Shown: piece by piece, positions 27,395 to 36,957 of the stretch
How the letters are laid out: each line of letters opens with the position of its first letter
Position numbering within the stretch: the first letter of the stretch is position 1
NCBI GenBank assembly: GCA_030834095.1
Contig: JAURGA010000004.1
Location: 1 to 64,000 of the forward strand
Direction of reading: 5' to 3'
DNA from: Candidatus Nanopelagicales bacterium
GTDB lineage: Bacteria > Actinomycetota > Actinomycetes > Nanopelagicales > Nanopelagicaceae
DNA: 64,000 nucleotides
Notes under the pieces: generated by a model
Seen by the model: the letters and a program-made list of their open reading frames with translations, nothing else
The model's database searches: none
Told to the model about the DNA's origin: nothing
Made by a program: the position numbers and the translations under genes

Positions 27395-29001
27395 AATTAC
27401 TTGCTGGAAAACCAGGATGGACTGTAGAAGCAGATGTAATTGTGATTGGCTCTGGAGTAGCTGGATTAACTACTGCTTTGAATCTGCGATCAAGTGATTT
27501 ATCAGTTTTGCTTGTTACAAAGGCAAGAATTGATGAAGGCTCAACTAAATGGGCGCAGGGTGGAATCGCGGCCGCACTTGGGCCAGGGGATACACCCGAT
27601 CAGCACAAGAAAGATACTTTGATTGCTGGTGCCGGATTATGCGATAACGAAGCAGTAAACGTCTTAGTAACAGAGGGTCCGGAAGCTGTTCGAAAACTTA
27701 TTGCGCGTGGTGCCGTGTTTGATAAATCTGAAAGTGGTGAAATTTCTTTAACGCGCGAAGGTGGGCACTTGCGTAATCGCATCTTGCATGCCGGTGGTGA
27801 TGCAACCGGAGCCGAAGTTTCTAGAGCGCTACTTGCCGCAGTAAATGACGATAATGGAATCGAAGTAATTGAAAATGCACTCGCGATTGACGTTTTAAAG
27901 AGCGATTCTGGCGCAGTCTGCGGAGTTACTCTTCACGTAATTGGAGCCGGTAGTCGTGACGGTGTTGGCCTTGCACTTGCTCGCGCAGTTGTAATCGCAA
28001 CTGGTGGCCTAGGTCAGGTTTATGCACAAACCACTAATCCTTCAGTTTCAACTGGTGACGGAGTAGCTCTTGCACTTCGCGCTGGTGCAGAAATTTCCGA
28101 TGTTGAATTCATTCAATTCCATCCAACTGTTTTATGGCGCGACGATAGTTTAAGTGGACAGCAACCATTAATTAGTGAAGCAGTTCGTGGCGAGGGTGCT
28201 GTTCTTGTAAATGATAAAGGCGTCAGATTTATGATTGATAAGCACCCACAAGGTGATCTAGCGCCACGCGACATTGTTGCTATTGAGATTTTTAAGCAGA
28301 TGAAAGAAACAAATTCACCACACGTCTGGCTAGATACGACCAAGATAAAAGATTTTGCTGAAAGATTTCCAACAATTTTTGCATCCTGTATTGAAAATGG
28401 GATTGATCCAAGAAAACAGATGATTCCAGTTTCACCAGCTTCACATTATTCATCCGGAGGCGTGAAAGTAGATTTGGCAGGACGAACTTCTATTCCGGGG
28501 CTATATGCCTGTGGCGAGACTGCCTGCACTGGTGCACATGGTGCAAATAGATTAGCTTCAAACTCACTTCTTGAAGGCTTAGTGTTTGGCACCAGAATTT
28601 CAGCCGATATCGCAGCGAATATTGCAGACCAGGGTTCACCTAGCGAAAAAAGCTCGCCTGAATTCTTATTAGATCCAGCAATCAAAATGACTTTGCAATT
28701 AGCAATGAGTCAAGGAGCCGGTGTAATGCGTAGCGCGCAATCATTAAGCGAAACACTCACAACATTGCAGCAACTAGCCTCACACACAAGTAATAAACCA
28801 TGCATTGAAGCTTGGGAAGTTTCAAATCTTTATCTATTAGCAACCGCTATTGCGCGTGCTGCTCTGGAACGTGAAGAAACTCGTGGATCTCATTGGCGCA
28901 GTGATTTTCCAGAGAGCAATAGCAATTGGGTTAAACGAATAGTTCAGAGCTATGACAGTAATGGGAATTGGCTTTCAAAGTTTGCAGAGGTAAACAAATG
29001 A
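27391..29001 (+). CDS. nadB: L-aspartate oxidase
   Basis: A 536-residue flavoprotein that oxidises aspartate to iminoaspartate for NAD synthesis. The FAD motif is VIVIGSGVAGLTTALNL (15-31). Further features are STKWAQGGIAAALGPGD, the HPTVLW strand and SPASHYSSGGVKVDLAGRTSIPGLYACGE, then HGANRLASNSLLEGLVFG. It overlaps panC upstream and nadC downstream by 4 bases each. No quinolinate synthase (nadA) gene is adjacent, although NadB needs it; it is presumably elsewhere in the genome. Confidence 0.94.
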   Translation: MKLLAGKPGWTVEADVIVIGSGVAGLTTALNLRSSDLSVLLVTKARIDEGSTKWAQGGIAAALGPGDTPDQHKKDTLIAGAGLCDNEAVNVLVTEGPEAVRKLIARGAVFDKSESGEISLTREGGHLRNRILHAGGDATGAEVSRALLAAVNDDNGIEVIENALAIDVLKSDSGAVCGVTLHVIGAGSRDGVGLALARAVVIATGGLGQVYAQTTNPSVSTGDGVALALRAGAEISDVEFIQFHPTVLWRDDSLSGQQPLISEAVRGEGAVLVNDKGVRFMIDKHPQGDLAPRDIVAIEIFKQMKETNSPHVWLDTTKIKDFAERFPTIFASCIENGIDPRKQMIPVSPASHYSSGGVKVDLAGRTSIPGLYACGETACTGAHGANRLASNSLLEGLVFGTRISADIAANIADQGSPSEKSSPEFLLDPAIKMTLQLAMSQGAGVMRSAQSLSETLTTLQQLASHTSNKPCIEAWEVSNLYLLATAIARAALEREETRGSHWRSDFPESNSNWVKRIVQSYDSNGNWLSKFAEVNK

Positions 29002-29876
29002 CATTTAGTAGATCCTTGAGCGAACTACTTTCATCTTCTAAGCTCGACTTAAAGAACCTTGAAAATCTAATTCGTATCGCCGTCGCTGAAGATTTGGATG
29101 GTGCATCAGATGTTACTTCGGTTGCCACAATTCCTGAAGCACAGAGTGCGATAGCAGAATTCTGGAGCCGCAAACCAGGAGTAATTGCCGGAATTCCGAT
29201 TGCGTGCGCCGTTCTTGAAATTTGTGGAACCACTGATTATGAAATCAAAAAAAGTGATGGTGAAGTAGTTTCTCCGAATAATTTGCTGCTGATAGCAAGA
29301 GGCAAAACTCGTTCACTCCTACTTGCCGAAAGAACTGCTTTGAATTTTATGGGTCGCTTAAGTGGCATTGCAACACTTACAAAGAGTTGGGTTGATGAGG
29401 TTGCAGATACCGAAGTTGTAATTCGTGATACCCGAAAGACAACTCCAGGATTGCGTGAGCTAGAGAAGTATGCGGTGCGAATGGGTGGCGGAGAAAACCA
29501 TCGCTTCTCACTTTCAGATGCAGCACTTATCAAAGATAATCATGTTCTTGCTGCAGGCGGTGTCGCCGAAGCCTTTAGATTAGTAAAAGCTAAATTCCCA
29601 AATATTTCAGTTGAAGTGGAAGTTGATTCCTTACAACAACTTCGCGAAGTAGTTGAGGCTGGAGCTGATTTAGTTCTACTAGACAACATGTCCATTGAGG
29701 AATGTAGAGCTGCAGTGGAAATAGTTTCAGGACGAGCAAAGTTAGAGGCATCCGGTGGCTTAATCCTGAGCAACGCGCATGCTTATGCAAAAACTGGAGT
29801 TGATTTTCTTGCTGTTGGCGCACTTACACATTCTGTGCCAGTTCTTGATATCGGCCTAGATCTGAGAATGGAGTAA
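28998..29876 (+). CDS. nadC: Nicotinate-nucleotide pyrophosphorylase (carboxylating)
   Basis: 292 residues from ATG 28998, which overlaps the nadB stop as ATGA; the open frame upstream of it is inside nadB. The enzyme converts quinolinate and PRPP to nicotinate mononucleotide. Signatures are AEDLDGASDVTS, AERTALNFMGRLSGIATLT, IRDTRKTTPGLRELEKYAVRMGG, DAALIKDNH, VEVEVDSL and the GADLVLLDNMS strand. All expected basic quinolinate-binding residues appear present. Confidence 0.95.
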   Translation: MTFSRSLSELLSSSKLDLKNLENLIRIAVAEDLDGASDVTSVATIPEAQSAIAEFWSRKPGVIAGIPIACAVLEICGTTDYEIKKSDGEVVSPNNLLLIARGKTRSLLLAERTALNFMGRLSGIATLTKSWVDEVADTEVVIRDTRKTTPGLRELEKYAVRMGGGENHRFSLSDAALIKDNHVLAAGGVAEAFRLVKAKFPNISVEVEVDSLQQLREVVEAGADLVLLDNMSIEECRAAVEIVSGRAKLEASGGLILSNAHAYAKTGVDFLAVGALTHSVPVLDIGLDLRME

Positions 29877-29878
29877 AA

Positions 29879-30655
29879 ATGCTACTAGCAATCGATGTTG
29901 GAAACACGAATACAGTTTTAGGTGTATTCGAAGATAAGGCACTGATTCGAAGTTGGCGGGTGAAAACCGATCCTAGAGATACATCAGATGAGTTGTGGGT
30001 TCGCTATTCCGCACTCGTAGCTGGGTTTGAAATTTCTGCACTCTCAATTTGTTCAACAGTTCCCTCAACACTTCGCGAACTCAGAACCATGATTACTAAT
30101 TTTTATCCAGATCTTAAAACCACAATTGTTGAACCAGGCGTAAAGACTGGTGTCCCACTGCAAGTAGATAATCCAAAAGAAATAGGCGCAGATCGAATTG
30201 TAAATACCTTAGCTGCGCATGAGCTTTATGGTGAAAATGGACCTTGCATAGTTGTTGATTTTGGAACTTCTACCAATCTTGATGTTGTTTCTCCAAAAGG
30301 AGAATTCCTGGGTGGTGCACTTGCGGCAGGAATCGAAATTTCTGTAGATGCACTTGCTGCTCGCGCTGCACAACTACGCCGGGTTGAATTAGTTACACCA
30401 AAGAATGTGATCGGTAAAAACACCGTAGAGGCGCTTCAGTCTGGAACTATTTATGGCTTTGCCGGACAAGTTGATGGCTTAGTAAATCGCATTACAGATG
30501 AATTAATTAAACTTTACCCAGATGCTGGCGATGTTAGCGTTATTGCAACTGGTGGTCTCGCACCTTTGGTTATAGGAGTAAGTGAAACTATTGATTTCCA
30601 CGAGCCAGATTTGACCTTAATTGGGCTCCGGTTAGTTCATGAACGCAATTCTTAA
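29879..30655 (+). CDS. coaX: Type III pantothenate kinase
   Basis: A 258-residue ASKHA-fold kinase that phosphorylates pantothenate, the first step of CoA synthesis. The N-terminal phosphate loop LLAIDVGNTNTVLGVFE (2-18), the NPKEIGADRIVN segment, VVDFGTSTNLDVV with the catalytic Asp, GGALAAGIEIS and ATGGLAP are typical. The gene begins 2 bases after nadC. Its presence downstream of panC is standard in actinobacteria. Confidence 0.95.
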   Translation: MLLAIDVGNTNTVLGVFEDKALIRSWRVKTDPRDTSDELWVRYSALVAGFEISALSICSTVPSTLRELRTMITNFYPDLKTTIVEPGVKTGVPLQVDNPKEIGADRIVNTLAAHELYGENGPCIVVDFGTSTNLDVVSPKGEFLGGALAAGIEISVDALAARAAQLRRVELVTPKNVIGKNTVEALQSGTIYGFAGQVDGLVNRITDELIKLYPDAGDVSVIATGGLAPLVIGVSETIDFHEPDLTLIGLRLVHERNS

Positions 30656-30668
30656 CCCAGCTAAACGG

Positions 30669-30674
30669 TAGGCT
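30669..30674 (+). promoter_or_regulatory. -10 box TAGGCT, short-leader promoter of lysS
   Basis: TAGGCT ends 10 bases before ATG 30685, giving a predicted leader of about 4 bases. The same hexamer occurs before cyoE and proC. Confidence 0.4.
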
Positions 30675-30684
30675 TACTCACCTT

Positions 30685-32211
30685 ATGAATGAAAAAACGA
30701 ACTCTCAAAATCTACCTTTTGTGGACGATGCAGATGATCTACCGGAGCAGCTGCGGATTCGCAGGTCAAAACGGGCCGCGATTATTGAGCGCGGAGTTGA
30801 GCCATATCCAGTAGAAGTTCCGCGGACTAAAAGCATAAAAGAGATTCGTGAAACCCATAAAGATTTAGCAATAGATGTTGCAACCGGAATTATTGAAAGT
30901 ATTGCCGGACGAATAATCTTTAAGCGCGATACCGGAAAGTTATGTTTTGCGACAGTTCGTGAGGGCGATGGAACCGAAATTCAAGCCATGTTCTCGCTCG
31001 ATAAAGTAGGCGAAGAAATTTTAAATCTCTGGAAATCTGAGGTTGATCTAGGCGATATCGTAAGTGTTACTGGTGAGGTAATTACTTCAAAGCGTGGCGA
31101 ACTTTCAATTCTTGCATCAACTTGGAAGATGGCGGCGAAGTCGCTTCGCCCGCTTCCAGTCGAGCACAAGCCACTCTCTGAGGAAACTCGAGTTCGCATG
31201 CGTTATGTAGATTTGATTGTGCGCCCAGAAGCTAGAACAAATGCCAGACTTCGCCCAAATGTAATGCGCTCCCTACGAGAAACTTTTCACAATCGTGAAT
31301 TCGTCGAAGTTGAAACTCCAATGCTTCAGGTTATGCATGGTGGCGCAGCCGCAAGACCATTTAAGACTTTGAGTAATGCTTACGACATGGAACTTTTCCT
31401 GCGAATTGCACCCGAATTATTTTTAAAGCGTTGTGTTGTTGGTGGCATTGAGCGAGTCTTTGAGATAAATCGAAACTTTAGAAATGAAGGCGCAGATTCA
31501 AGTCACTCACCAGAATTTGCGATGATTGAAAGTTATGAAGCATATGGGGATTGGAATTCTGTTGCTGCGCTTACACGTCAACTAGTTCAGGATGCGGCTC
31601 TTGCAACATCTGGAAGTCATGTTGTTACACATCATGATGGAAGAGAAGTAAATCTCGGTGGAACCTGGGAAGAAGCCTCCCTCTTTTATCTGCTTTCAAA
31701 GGGCGTGGGCCAAGAAGTTACTGCCTTAACACCGCCTGCGGAACTAGTTAAAATCGCCGAAAAGTTAGGCATGAAGGTTGATCCAAAGTGGATTACTGGA
31801 AAACTTGCTGAAGAAATTTTTGAACATGTAGCGGTAGATAAATTAGTTGGTCCAATCTTTGTAAAGGGTTTCCCAATTGATACTTCACCACTAGTTCGAG
31901 CACATCGCGAAATTCCTGGAATCTCTGAGAAATGGGATTTATATATCGATGGTTTTGAACTTGCGACAGGTTATTCCGAATTAATCGATCCAGTAATTCA
32001 ACGCGAACGTTTAGTCGAACAAGCAGCTCTTGGTTCTAAGGGTGACTTGGAAGCGATGCAGATTGATGAAGATTTCTTACGTGCAATGGAATATGCAATG
32101 CCACCGATGGGGGGCATGGGAATGGGAGTTGATCGTTTACTGATGGCACTCACGGGGCTTGGAATTCGCGAGACTATTCTCTTCCCACTAGTTAAACCGG
32201 AAGAGTCTTAA
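30685..32211 (+). CDS. lysS: Lysyl-tRNA synthetase, class II
   Basis: A 508-residue synthetase that charges tRNA-Lys. The N-terminal OB-fold (about 70-170) is followed by the class II core: motif 1 around NREFVEVETPMLQ, motif 2 FRNEGADSSHSPEFAMIESYEAYGD, and motif 3 MGGMGMGVDRLLMALTGLGIRE near the end. The ELATGYSELIDP segment fits the lysine site. A short N-terminal acidic extension precedes the OB-fold. It is followed 3 bases later by an acetyltransferase gene. Confidence 0.95.
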   Translation: MNEKTNSQNLPFVDDADDLPEQLRIRRSKRAAIIERGVEPYPVEVPRTKSIKEIRETHKDLAIDVATGIIESIAGRIIFKRDTGKLCFATVREGDGTEIQAMFSLDKVGEEILNLWKSEVDLGDIVSVTGEVITSKRGELSILASTWKMAAKSLRPLPVEHKPLSEETRVRMRYVDLIVRPEARTNARLRPNVMRSLRETFHNREFVEVETPMLQVMHGGAAARPFKTLSNAYDMELFLRIAPELFLKRCVVGGIERVFEINRNFRNEGADSSHSPEFAMIESYEAYGDWNSVAALTRQLVQDAALATSGSHVVTHHDGREVNLGGTWEEASLFYLLSKGVGQEVTALTPPAELVKIAEKLGMKVDPKWITGKLAEEIFEHVAVDKLVGPIFVKGFPIDTSPLVRAHREIPGISEKWDLYIDGFELATGYSELIDPVIQRERLVEQAALGSKGDLEAMQIDEDFLRAMEYAMPPMGGMGMGVDRLLMALTGLGIRETILFPLVKPEES

Positions 32212-32214
32212 GTA

Positions 32215-32712
32215 ATGTCAATAATAATTCGCCCGGCTCGAACTTCAGATATCAAAGACATCCGTGCAATCATCGACGAATATGCTGCGAGCCGAAGACT
32301 TCTGACAAAAGAAACTGTCACACTTTATGAAAGTGTTCAGGAATTTACCGTTGCAGAAACTGCGGGGAAAATTGTGGGTTGCGGAGCAGTGCATATTTTA
32401 TGGGAGGACTTAGCTGAAGTCCGTTCGGTAGCTGTCGATGAAAGTGTTCGTGGCCAAGGCCTGGGTCATGGGATTCTTGAAGCGCTGATTAAACGAGCAT
32501 CAGAAATTGGAGTTAAGCGAATTTTTTGCCTGACCTTCGAGACTGAATTTTTTGGAAGGCACGGCTTTAAAGAGATTCAGGGGACTCCGGTCTCACCAGA
32601 TGTTTATAACGAGCTTCTACACTCCTATGACAGCGGCGTTGCAGAATTCTTGGATCTCGAGAGCGTCAAGCCAAATACCCTGGGCAATACCCGGATGCTT
32701 CTAACCCTATAA
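32215..32712 (+). CDS. argA: GNAT N-acetyltransferase, actinobacterial ArgA-like (N-acetylglutamate synthase)
   Basis: 165 residues. The acetyl-CoA-binding pyrophosphate loop is EVRSVAVDESVRGQGLGHGILEALIKRA (about residues 68-95), followed by FCLTFETEFFGRHGFKEI. From memory it matches the short actinobacterial ArgA (Rv2747-type) that acetylates glutamate for arginine synthesis, unlike the long E. coli ArgA. No other arg gene is nearby, so the specific role is by family resemblance. It lies in the slot between lysS and clpC where many actinobacteria carry lsr2. Confidence 0.75.
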   Translation: MSIIIRPARTSDIKDIRAIIDEYAASRRLLTKETVTLYESVQEFTVAETAGKIVGCGAVHILWEDLAEVRSVAVDESVRGQGLGHGILEALIKRASEIGVKRIFCLTFETEFFGRHGFKEIQGTPVSPDVYNELLHSYDSGVAEFLDLESVKPNTLGNTRMLLTL

Positions 32713-32730
32713 ATCTCTTTCAAAGCCCCA

Positions 32731-32757
32731 AATTGACCACCAAATATTGGGTCAATT
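32731..32757. repeat. Inverted repeat after argA (8-bp arms)
   Basis: AATTGACC (32731-32738) and GGTCAATT (32750-32757) are perfect complements with an 11-base spacer. A T-rich run (TTTTT) begins about 6 bases later. It may be a weak terminator for the lysS transcript or an operator for clpC; the sequence alone does not decide. Confidence 0.5.
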
Positions 32758-32811
32758 CTCAGTTTTTCGGGCATAAATAGGGGCAATATTCGGTTAGACC
32801 CATTACAGCCC

Positions 32812-32845
32812 TTCGCATTAGAGTTCGACTATTACGTAATGCGAA
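32812..32845. repeat. Inverted repeat in clpC leader (9-bp arms)
   Basis: TTCGCATTA (32812-32820) pairs perfectly with TAATGCGAA (32837-32845). The right half overlaps a 10-bp perfect palindrome ATTACGTAAT (32831-32840). A candidate -10 TAGAGT is at 32819-32824. The layout suggests a regulator site or RNA hairpin controlling clpC; the regulator is unknown. Confidence 0.55.
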
Positions 32846-32870
32846 ATTAGCAATCCGAAAGGCGGAACCG

Positions 32871-35375
32871 ATGTTCGAGCGCTTTACCGATCGAGCCCGA
32901 CGCGTTGTCGTGCTGGCTCAAGAAGAGGCACGTATGCTCAACCATAATTACATCGGTACTGAACACATACTTCTGGGGTTAATCCATGAAGGTGAAGGTG
33001 TTGCTGCCAAAGCACTCGAAGCACTTGGGATTTCGCTTGAAGCCGTTCGCTCGCAGGTTGAAGAAATAATTGGGCAAGGACAGCAAGCGCCATCTGGACA
33101 TATTCCATTTACACCACGTGCGAAGAAAGTTCTAGAGCTCTCACTCCGTGAAGCGTTGCAACTTGGCCATAATTACATTGGCACCGAACATATTCTTCTT
33201 GGCTTAATTCGCGAAGGCGAAGGCGTAGCCGCACAAGTATTGGTAAAGCTTGGCGCAGATCTAAACCGAGTTCGCACCCAAGTTATTTCACTTCTTTCAG
33301 GTTATCAGGGTAAAGAAGCTGCAACTTCCGGTGCACCTGCAGAAGGAACACCATCTACATCTTTAGTTCTTGATCAATTCGGCCGCAACCTTACACAGGC
33401 AGCACGTGAAGGAAAGCTTGACCCAGTAATTGGTCGCGATAAAGAGATCGAACGCGTCATGCAAGTTCTTTCACGTCGCACCAAGAACAATCCAGTGTTA
33501 ATTGGCGAACCAGGCGTAGGTAAGACTGCAATTGTTGAAGGATTAGCACAATCAATCATTAAAGGCGATGTTCCTGAAACTCTGAAGGATAAGCAGGTTT
33601 ATTCACTTGACCTTGGTGCGCTAGTTGCTGGCAGCCGCTATCGTGGAGATTTTGAAGAGCGCTTAAAGAAAGTTCTAAAAGAGATTCGTACGCGTGGCGA
33701 CATCGTTCTTTTCATCGACGAGATTCATACTTTAGTTGGCGCAGGCGCAGCTGAAGGCGCAATTGATGCTGCAAGCATCCTAAAACCAATGCTTGCCCGT
33801 GGTGAATTGCAGACAGTCGGTGCAACAACTCTTGATGAATATCGTAAGCATTTCGAGAAGGATGCAGCGCTAGAACGTCGCTTCCAACCTATTCAAGTTG
33901 CTGAACCAACTGTTGAACACACAATTGAAATTCTTAAAGGACTTCGTGATCGCTACGAATCCCATCACAAAGTTTCAATCACAGATGGCGCACTAGTTGG
34001 CGCTGCACAGATGGCAGATCGTTATATTTCAGATCGCTTCCTGCCAGACAAGGCAATTGATTTAATTGATGAAGCTGGTTCTAGATTACGTATTCGTCGC
34101 ATGACTGCGCCACCAGAGCTTCGCGCATTTGATGACAAGATTGCTGAAGCCCGCAAAGCTAAAGAATCTGCAATCGATTCTCAAGACTTCGAAGGCGCTG
34201 CTAGCTTCCGCGATAAGGAGAAGTCCCTAATCGCTGAGAAGAATGAGGCTGAGAAGATATGGAAAGCTGGAGATCTAGATGTAGTTTTCGAAGTTACCGA
34301 AGAGCTAATCGCTGAAGTGCTTTCAAATGCAACTGGTATTCCAGTATTCAAATTGACCGAAGCTGAAACTGCACGCCTGCTTCGCATGGAGGAAGAATTA
34401 CATCGCCGCGTGATTGGCCAGGAGCAAGCAATCAAGGCGCTATCACAAGCGATTCGCCGGACCCGAGCTGGATTGAAAGATCCAAAGCGTCCTGGTGGTT
34501 CATTTATCTTCGCTGGACCTTCTGGAGTTGGAAAGACTGAACTATCTAGAACACTTGCACAATTCTTATTCGGTGACTCAGATGCACTTATCCAGTTGGA
34601 TATGTCGGAATATTCTGAGAAGCACACAGCTTCAAGGCTATTTGGTGCACCTCCGGGTTATGTCGGATATGACGAAGGTGGCCAATTAACCGAAAAGGTT
34701 CGCCGCAAACCATTCTCAGTAGTTCTATTTGATGAGATTGAAAAGGCTCACCCAGATATCTTTAACTCACTTCTACAGGTGCTTGAAGATGGCCGTTTAA
34801 CAGATTCCCAGGGCCGAGTTGTCGATTTCAAGAACACAATAATTATTATGACTACAAACCTTGGAACTCGCGATATTTCAAAGACCTTGAACCTAGGTTT
34901 CACTAACGCATCAGATGAACAAGGAAATTACGAGCGCATGAAGGGCAAGGTAAATGATGAACTTAAGAATCATTTCCGCCCAGAATTCCTTAACCGCATC
35001 GATGATGTAATTGTCTTCCACCAGTTGACCGAGAACGAGATTGTTCAAATTGTTGATCTAATGATTGCTAGTTTGGATGAGCGACTTCGCGCTCGCGATA
35101 TGGGAATTGAATTAACAACCGAAGCTAAGGCGCTTCTTGCAAAGAAGGGTTACGACCCACTTCTAGGAGCCCGCCCACTTCGCCGTTGTATTCAACGGGA
35201 AATCGAAGATGTTCTATCAGAGAAGATTCTCTTTGGTGATTTAAAGGCGGCAGAGATAATCTTGGTTGGAACAACAGTTGAAGATGAGAAAGAAATTTTC
35301 ACCTTCAAGGGAATGCCTAAGACTGAGATGCCAGATACCCCTGGTCACTTAGCTGAAGCACCAACACCTCAGTAA
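32871..35375 (+). CDS. clpC: ATP-dependent Clp protease ATP-binding subunit ClpC
   Basis: An 834-residue Hsp100 unfoldase that feeds proteins to ClpP. Two N-terminal Clp repeats (each with [13 protein letters not shown]) span about 1-145. The first AAA domain has Walker A GEPGVGKT (212-219) and Walker [19 protein letters not shown]-type coiled segment ([18 protein letters not shown]) lies near 445-465. The second AAA domain has GPSGVGKT (549-556). It is preceded by AGGCGG about 6 bases before the ATG and a 158-base control region with two inverted repeats, so unlike most genes here it has a long leader. Heat- or stress-linked control is likely by family, for example ClgR in other actinobacteria. 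Confidence 0.96.
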   Translation: MFERFTDRARRVVVLAQEEARMLNHNYIGTEHILLGLIHEGEGVAAKALEALGISLEAVRSQVEEIIGQGQQAPSGHIPFTPRAKKVLELSLREALQLGHNYIGTEHILLGLIREGEGVAAQVLVKLGADLNRVRTQVISLLSGYQGKEAATSGAPAEGTPSTSLVLDQFGRNLTQAAREGKLDPVIGRDKEIERVMQVLSRRTKNNPVLIGEPGVGKTAIVEGLAQSIIKGDVPETLKDKQVYSLDLGALVAGSRYRGDFEERLKKVLKEIRTRGDIVLFIDEIHTLVGAGAAEGAIDAASILKPMLARGELQTVGATTLDEYRKHFEKDAALERRFQPIQVAEPTVEHTIEILKGLRDRYESHHKVSITDGALVGAAQMADRYISDRFLPDKAIDLIDEAGSRLRIRRMTAPPELRAFDDKIAEARKAKESAIDSQDFEGAASFRDKEKSLIAEKNEAEKIWKAGDLDVVFEVTEELIAEVLSNATGIPVFKLTEAETARLLRMEEELHRRVIGQEQAIKALSQAIRRTRAGLKDPKRPGGSFIFAGPSGVGKTELSRTLAQFLFGDSDALIQLDMSEYSEKHTASRLFGAPPGYVGYDEGGQLTEKVRRKPFSVVLFDEIEKAHPDIFNSLLQVLEDGRLTDSQGRVVDFKNTIIIMTTNLGTRDISKTLNLGFTNASDEQGNYERMKGKVNDELKNHFRPEFLNRIDDVIVFHQLTENEIVQIVDLMIASLDERLRARDMGIELTTEAKALLAKKGYDPLLGARPLRRCIQREIEDVLSEKILFGDLKAAEIILVGTTVEDEKEIFTFKGMPKTEMPDTPGHLAEAPTPQ

Positions 35376-35382
35376 TTAGTAA

Positions 35383-36759
35383 TTAATTAATTTTTACGCG
35401 AGCGATCGCCTGCTCTAAGCGGGCGACCTCCATAATTTCAATTCCAGGAATTTTGATATCACTGCCTGCTGGAACCATTGCCCTTTTAAAACCCAACCTT
35501 GCCGCTTCAGCAATTCTCTGTGTTGCACCTGTTACTTTTCTAATTTCGCCAGCAAGCCCAACCTCACCGATTGCAATTAAATCTGCGGGGAGTGCAAGAC
35601 CTTTAGCGGCCGAACCAACTGCAAGCGCTACTGCAAGATCTGCTGCTGGTTCGGAAATCTTCATTCCACCAACTGTTGCAACGTAAACATCTCGACCAGA
35701 TACTCGAATATTTGCCCTTAGCTCTAGGACCGCCAATGTCATTGCAGTCCGCGGATTATCGAGACCAGATGTGACTCGGCGTGAGTTTCCGAAGTCCCTG
35801 CCATCAGGAACAGCCGCACCAACTAGGGCTTGGATCTCAGCAAGCAGTGGACGTCTTCCTTCGAGGGTGACCGTTACACAAGTTCCTGGAACAGGTTCGT
35901 TGTGGCGAGTAGTAAATAATCCAGTCGGATCTGGGAGTGAAGTGATTCCATTTTCGGTCATATCAAAACATCCGACTTCATCAGATGCGCCAAAGCGATT
36001 TTTAATTGCTCGGATTAATCGCAGACGTGAATGGCGCTCGCCTTCGAAGTTCAAGACAACATCAACAATATGTTCAAGAAGTCTTGGCCCGGCAATCGAA
36101 CCATCTTTCGTGACATGACCAACCAAAACTAAAGTTATTGAACGCTCTTTTGCGATTCTGATCAGCGCAGCTGCAATTTCACGAACCTGGGTGACGCCAC
36201 CTGGTGCGCCATCTACTGCAGCACTTGCAATAGTTTGGACGGAATCAATTATTAGTAACTGTGGCTTAACAGCATCAATATGTGCAATCACTGAACTAAG
36301 TTCATTTTCGGAGGCAAGCCATAAGTTTGGATCTATCGCATTTAATCTTTCGGCACGCAGTCGAACTTGGGAAGCAGATTCTTCACCACTTATATAAAGT
36401 GAATTTATCTTTGCTCTTGCACTCTCTGCAGCAACACTTAACAGAAGTGTGGACTTTCCAACTCCAGGTTCACCAGCTAATAAAATTGCCGCACCCGGAA
36501 CTAAACCACCACCAAGAACTCGATCAAGTTCGCTGACTCCACTAGATCTTGCCTTCGCATTTTCTAAACTAACTTCACCGATTGGAAGTGCTGGCGAAGT
36601 TACTTGTCCAGCAACAAGGGAGAGCTTCTTTGGGGCCGCGACCTCTTCAACAACTCCCCAGGCCTGGCATTCACCGCACCTGCCTACCCATTTAGTGGTG
36701 CTCCAGCCACACTCCGAGCAGCGGAATGGGTCTTTGGTCGGAGCCGCTTTTTTAGCCAT
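35383..36759 (-). CDS. radA: DNA repair protein RadA/Sms
   Basis: A 458-residue RecA-like branch-migration ATPase involved in recombinational repair. The N-terminal C4 zinc finger is FRCSECGWSTTKWVGRCGECQAWG (about 12-35). The ATPase has Walker A GEPGVGKST, the RadA-specific KNRFG motif (IKNRFGASDEVG) and a C-terminal Lon-like domain with DVYVATVGGMKISEPAADLAVALA. It is convergent with clpC, leaving a 7-base AT-rich gap. The ATG at 36759 has a -10 box exactly six bases upstream. Confidence 0.95.
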   Translation of the reverse strand: MAKKAAPTKDPFRCSECGWSTTKWVGRCGECQAWGVVEEVAAPKKLSLVAGQVTSPALPIGEVSLENAKARSSGVSELDRVLGGGLVPGAAILLAGEPGVGKSTLLLSVAAESARAKINSLYISGEESASQVRLRAERLNAIDPNLWLASENELSSVIAHIDAVKPQLLIIDSVQTIASAAVDGAPGGVTQVREIAAALIRIAKERSITLVLVGHVTKDGSIAGPRLLEHIVDVVLNFEGERHSRLRLIRAIKNRFGASDEVGCFDMTENGITSLPDPTGLFTTRHNEPVPGTCVTVTLEGRRPLLAEIQALVGAAVPDGRDFGNSRRVTSGLDNPRTAMTLAVLELRANIRVSGRDVYVATVGGMKISEPAADLAVALAVGSAAKGLALPADLIAIGEVGLAGEIRKVTGATQRIAEAARLGFKRAMVPAGSDIKIPGIEIMEVARLEQAIARVKIN

Positions 36760-36765
36760 GCCAGA

Positions 36766-36771
36766 AGGCTA
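36766..36771 (-). promoter_or_regulatory. -10 box TAGCCT, leaderless promoter of radA
   Basis: On the minus strand TAGCCT lies exactly 6 bases before ATG 36759. Confidence 0.6.
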
Positions 36772-36946
36772 TATGCACTCACCCACACGCTTAAAATCAC
36801 CCAAAAAACCCAAAAAACTGTGAATTAGCCGTGTATTTCTAGTCGTACACCTTTACCCTTTTACTACGCACGACTTGTGCTCTTCATATGGGATCACAAT
36901 TTATGCGGCTGAAGTCTCGACCGAGGCCCAGAACCAAAACGCCCAC

Positions 36947-36951
36947 GGAGG
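36947..36951 (+). promoter_or_regulatory. Strong Shine-Dalgarno GGAGG of actinorhodopsin
   Basis: GGAGG lies 6 bases before ATG 36958. This is the clearest ribosome binding site among the divergent genes in the window. The 198-base gap upstream, the longest in the window, holds no certain promoter that I can assign. Confidence 0.7.
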
Positions 36952-36957
36952 CTATAA

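Noticed and set aside
34181-34627. 148-residue minus-strand open frame inside clpC
   Set aside because: Antisense to the conserved second AAA domain; Ser/Arg-rich shadow composition.
36841-36946. Candidate -35 TTGTGC (36875-36880) with a weak -10 for actinorhodopsin
   Set aside because: No -10 hexamer at acceptable spacing matches better than chance, so no promoter is called in this gap.
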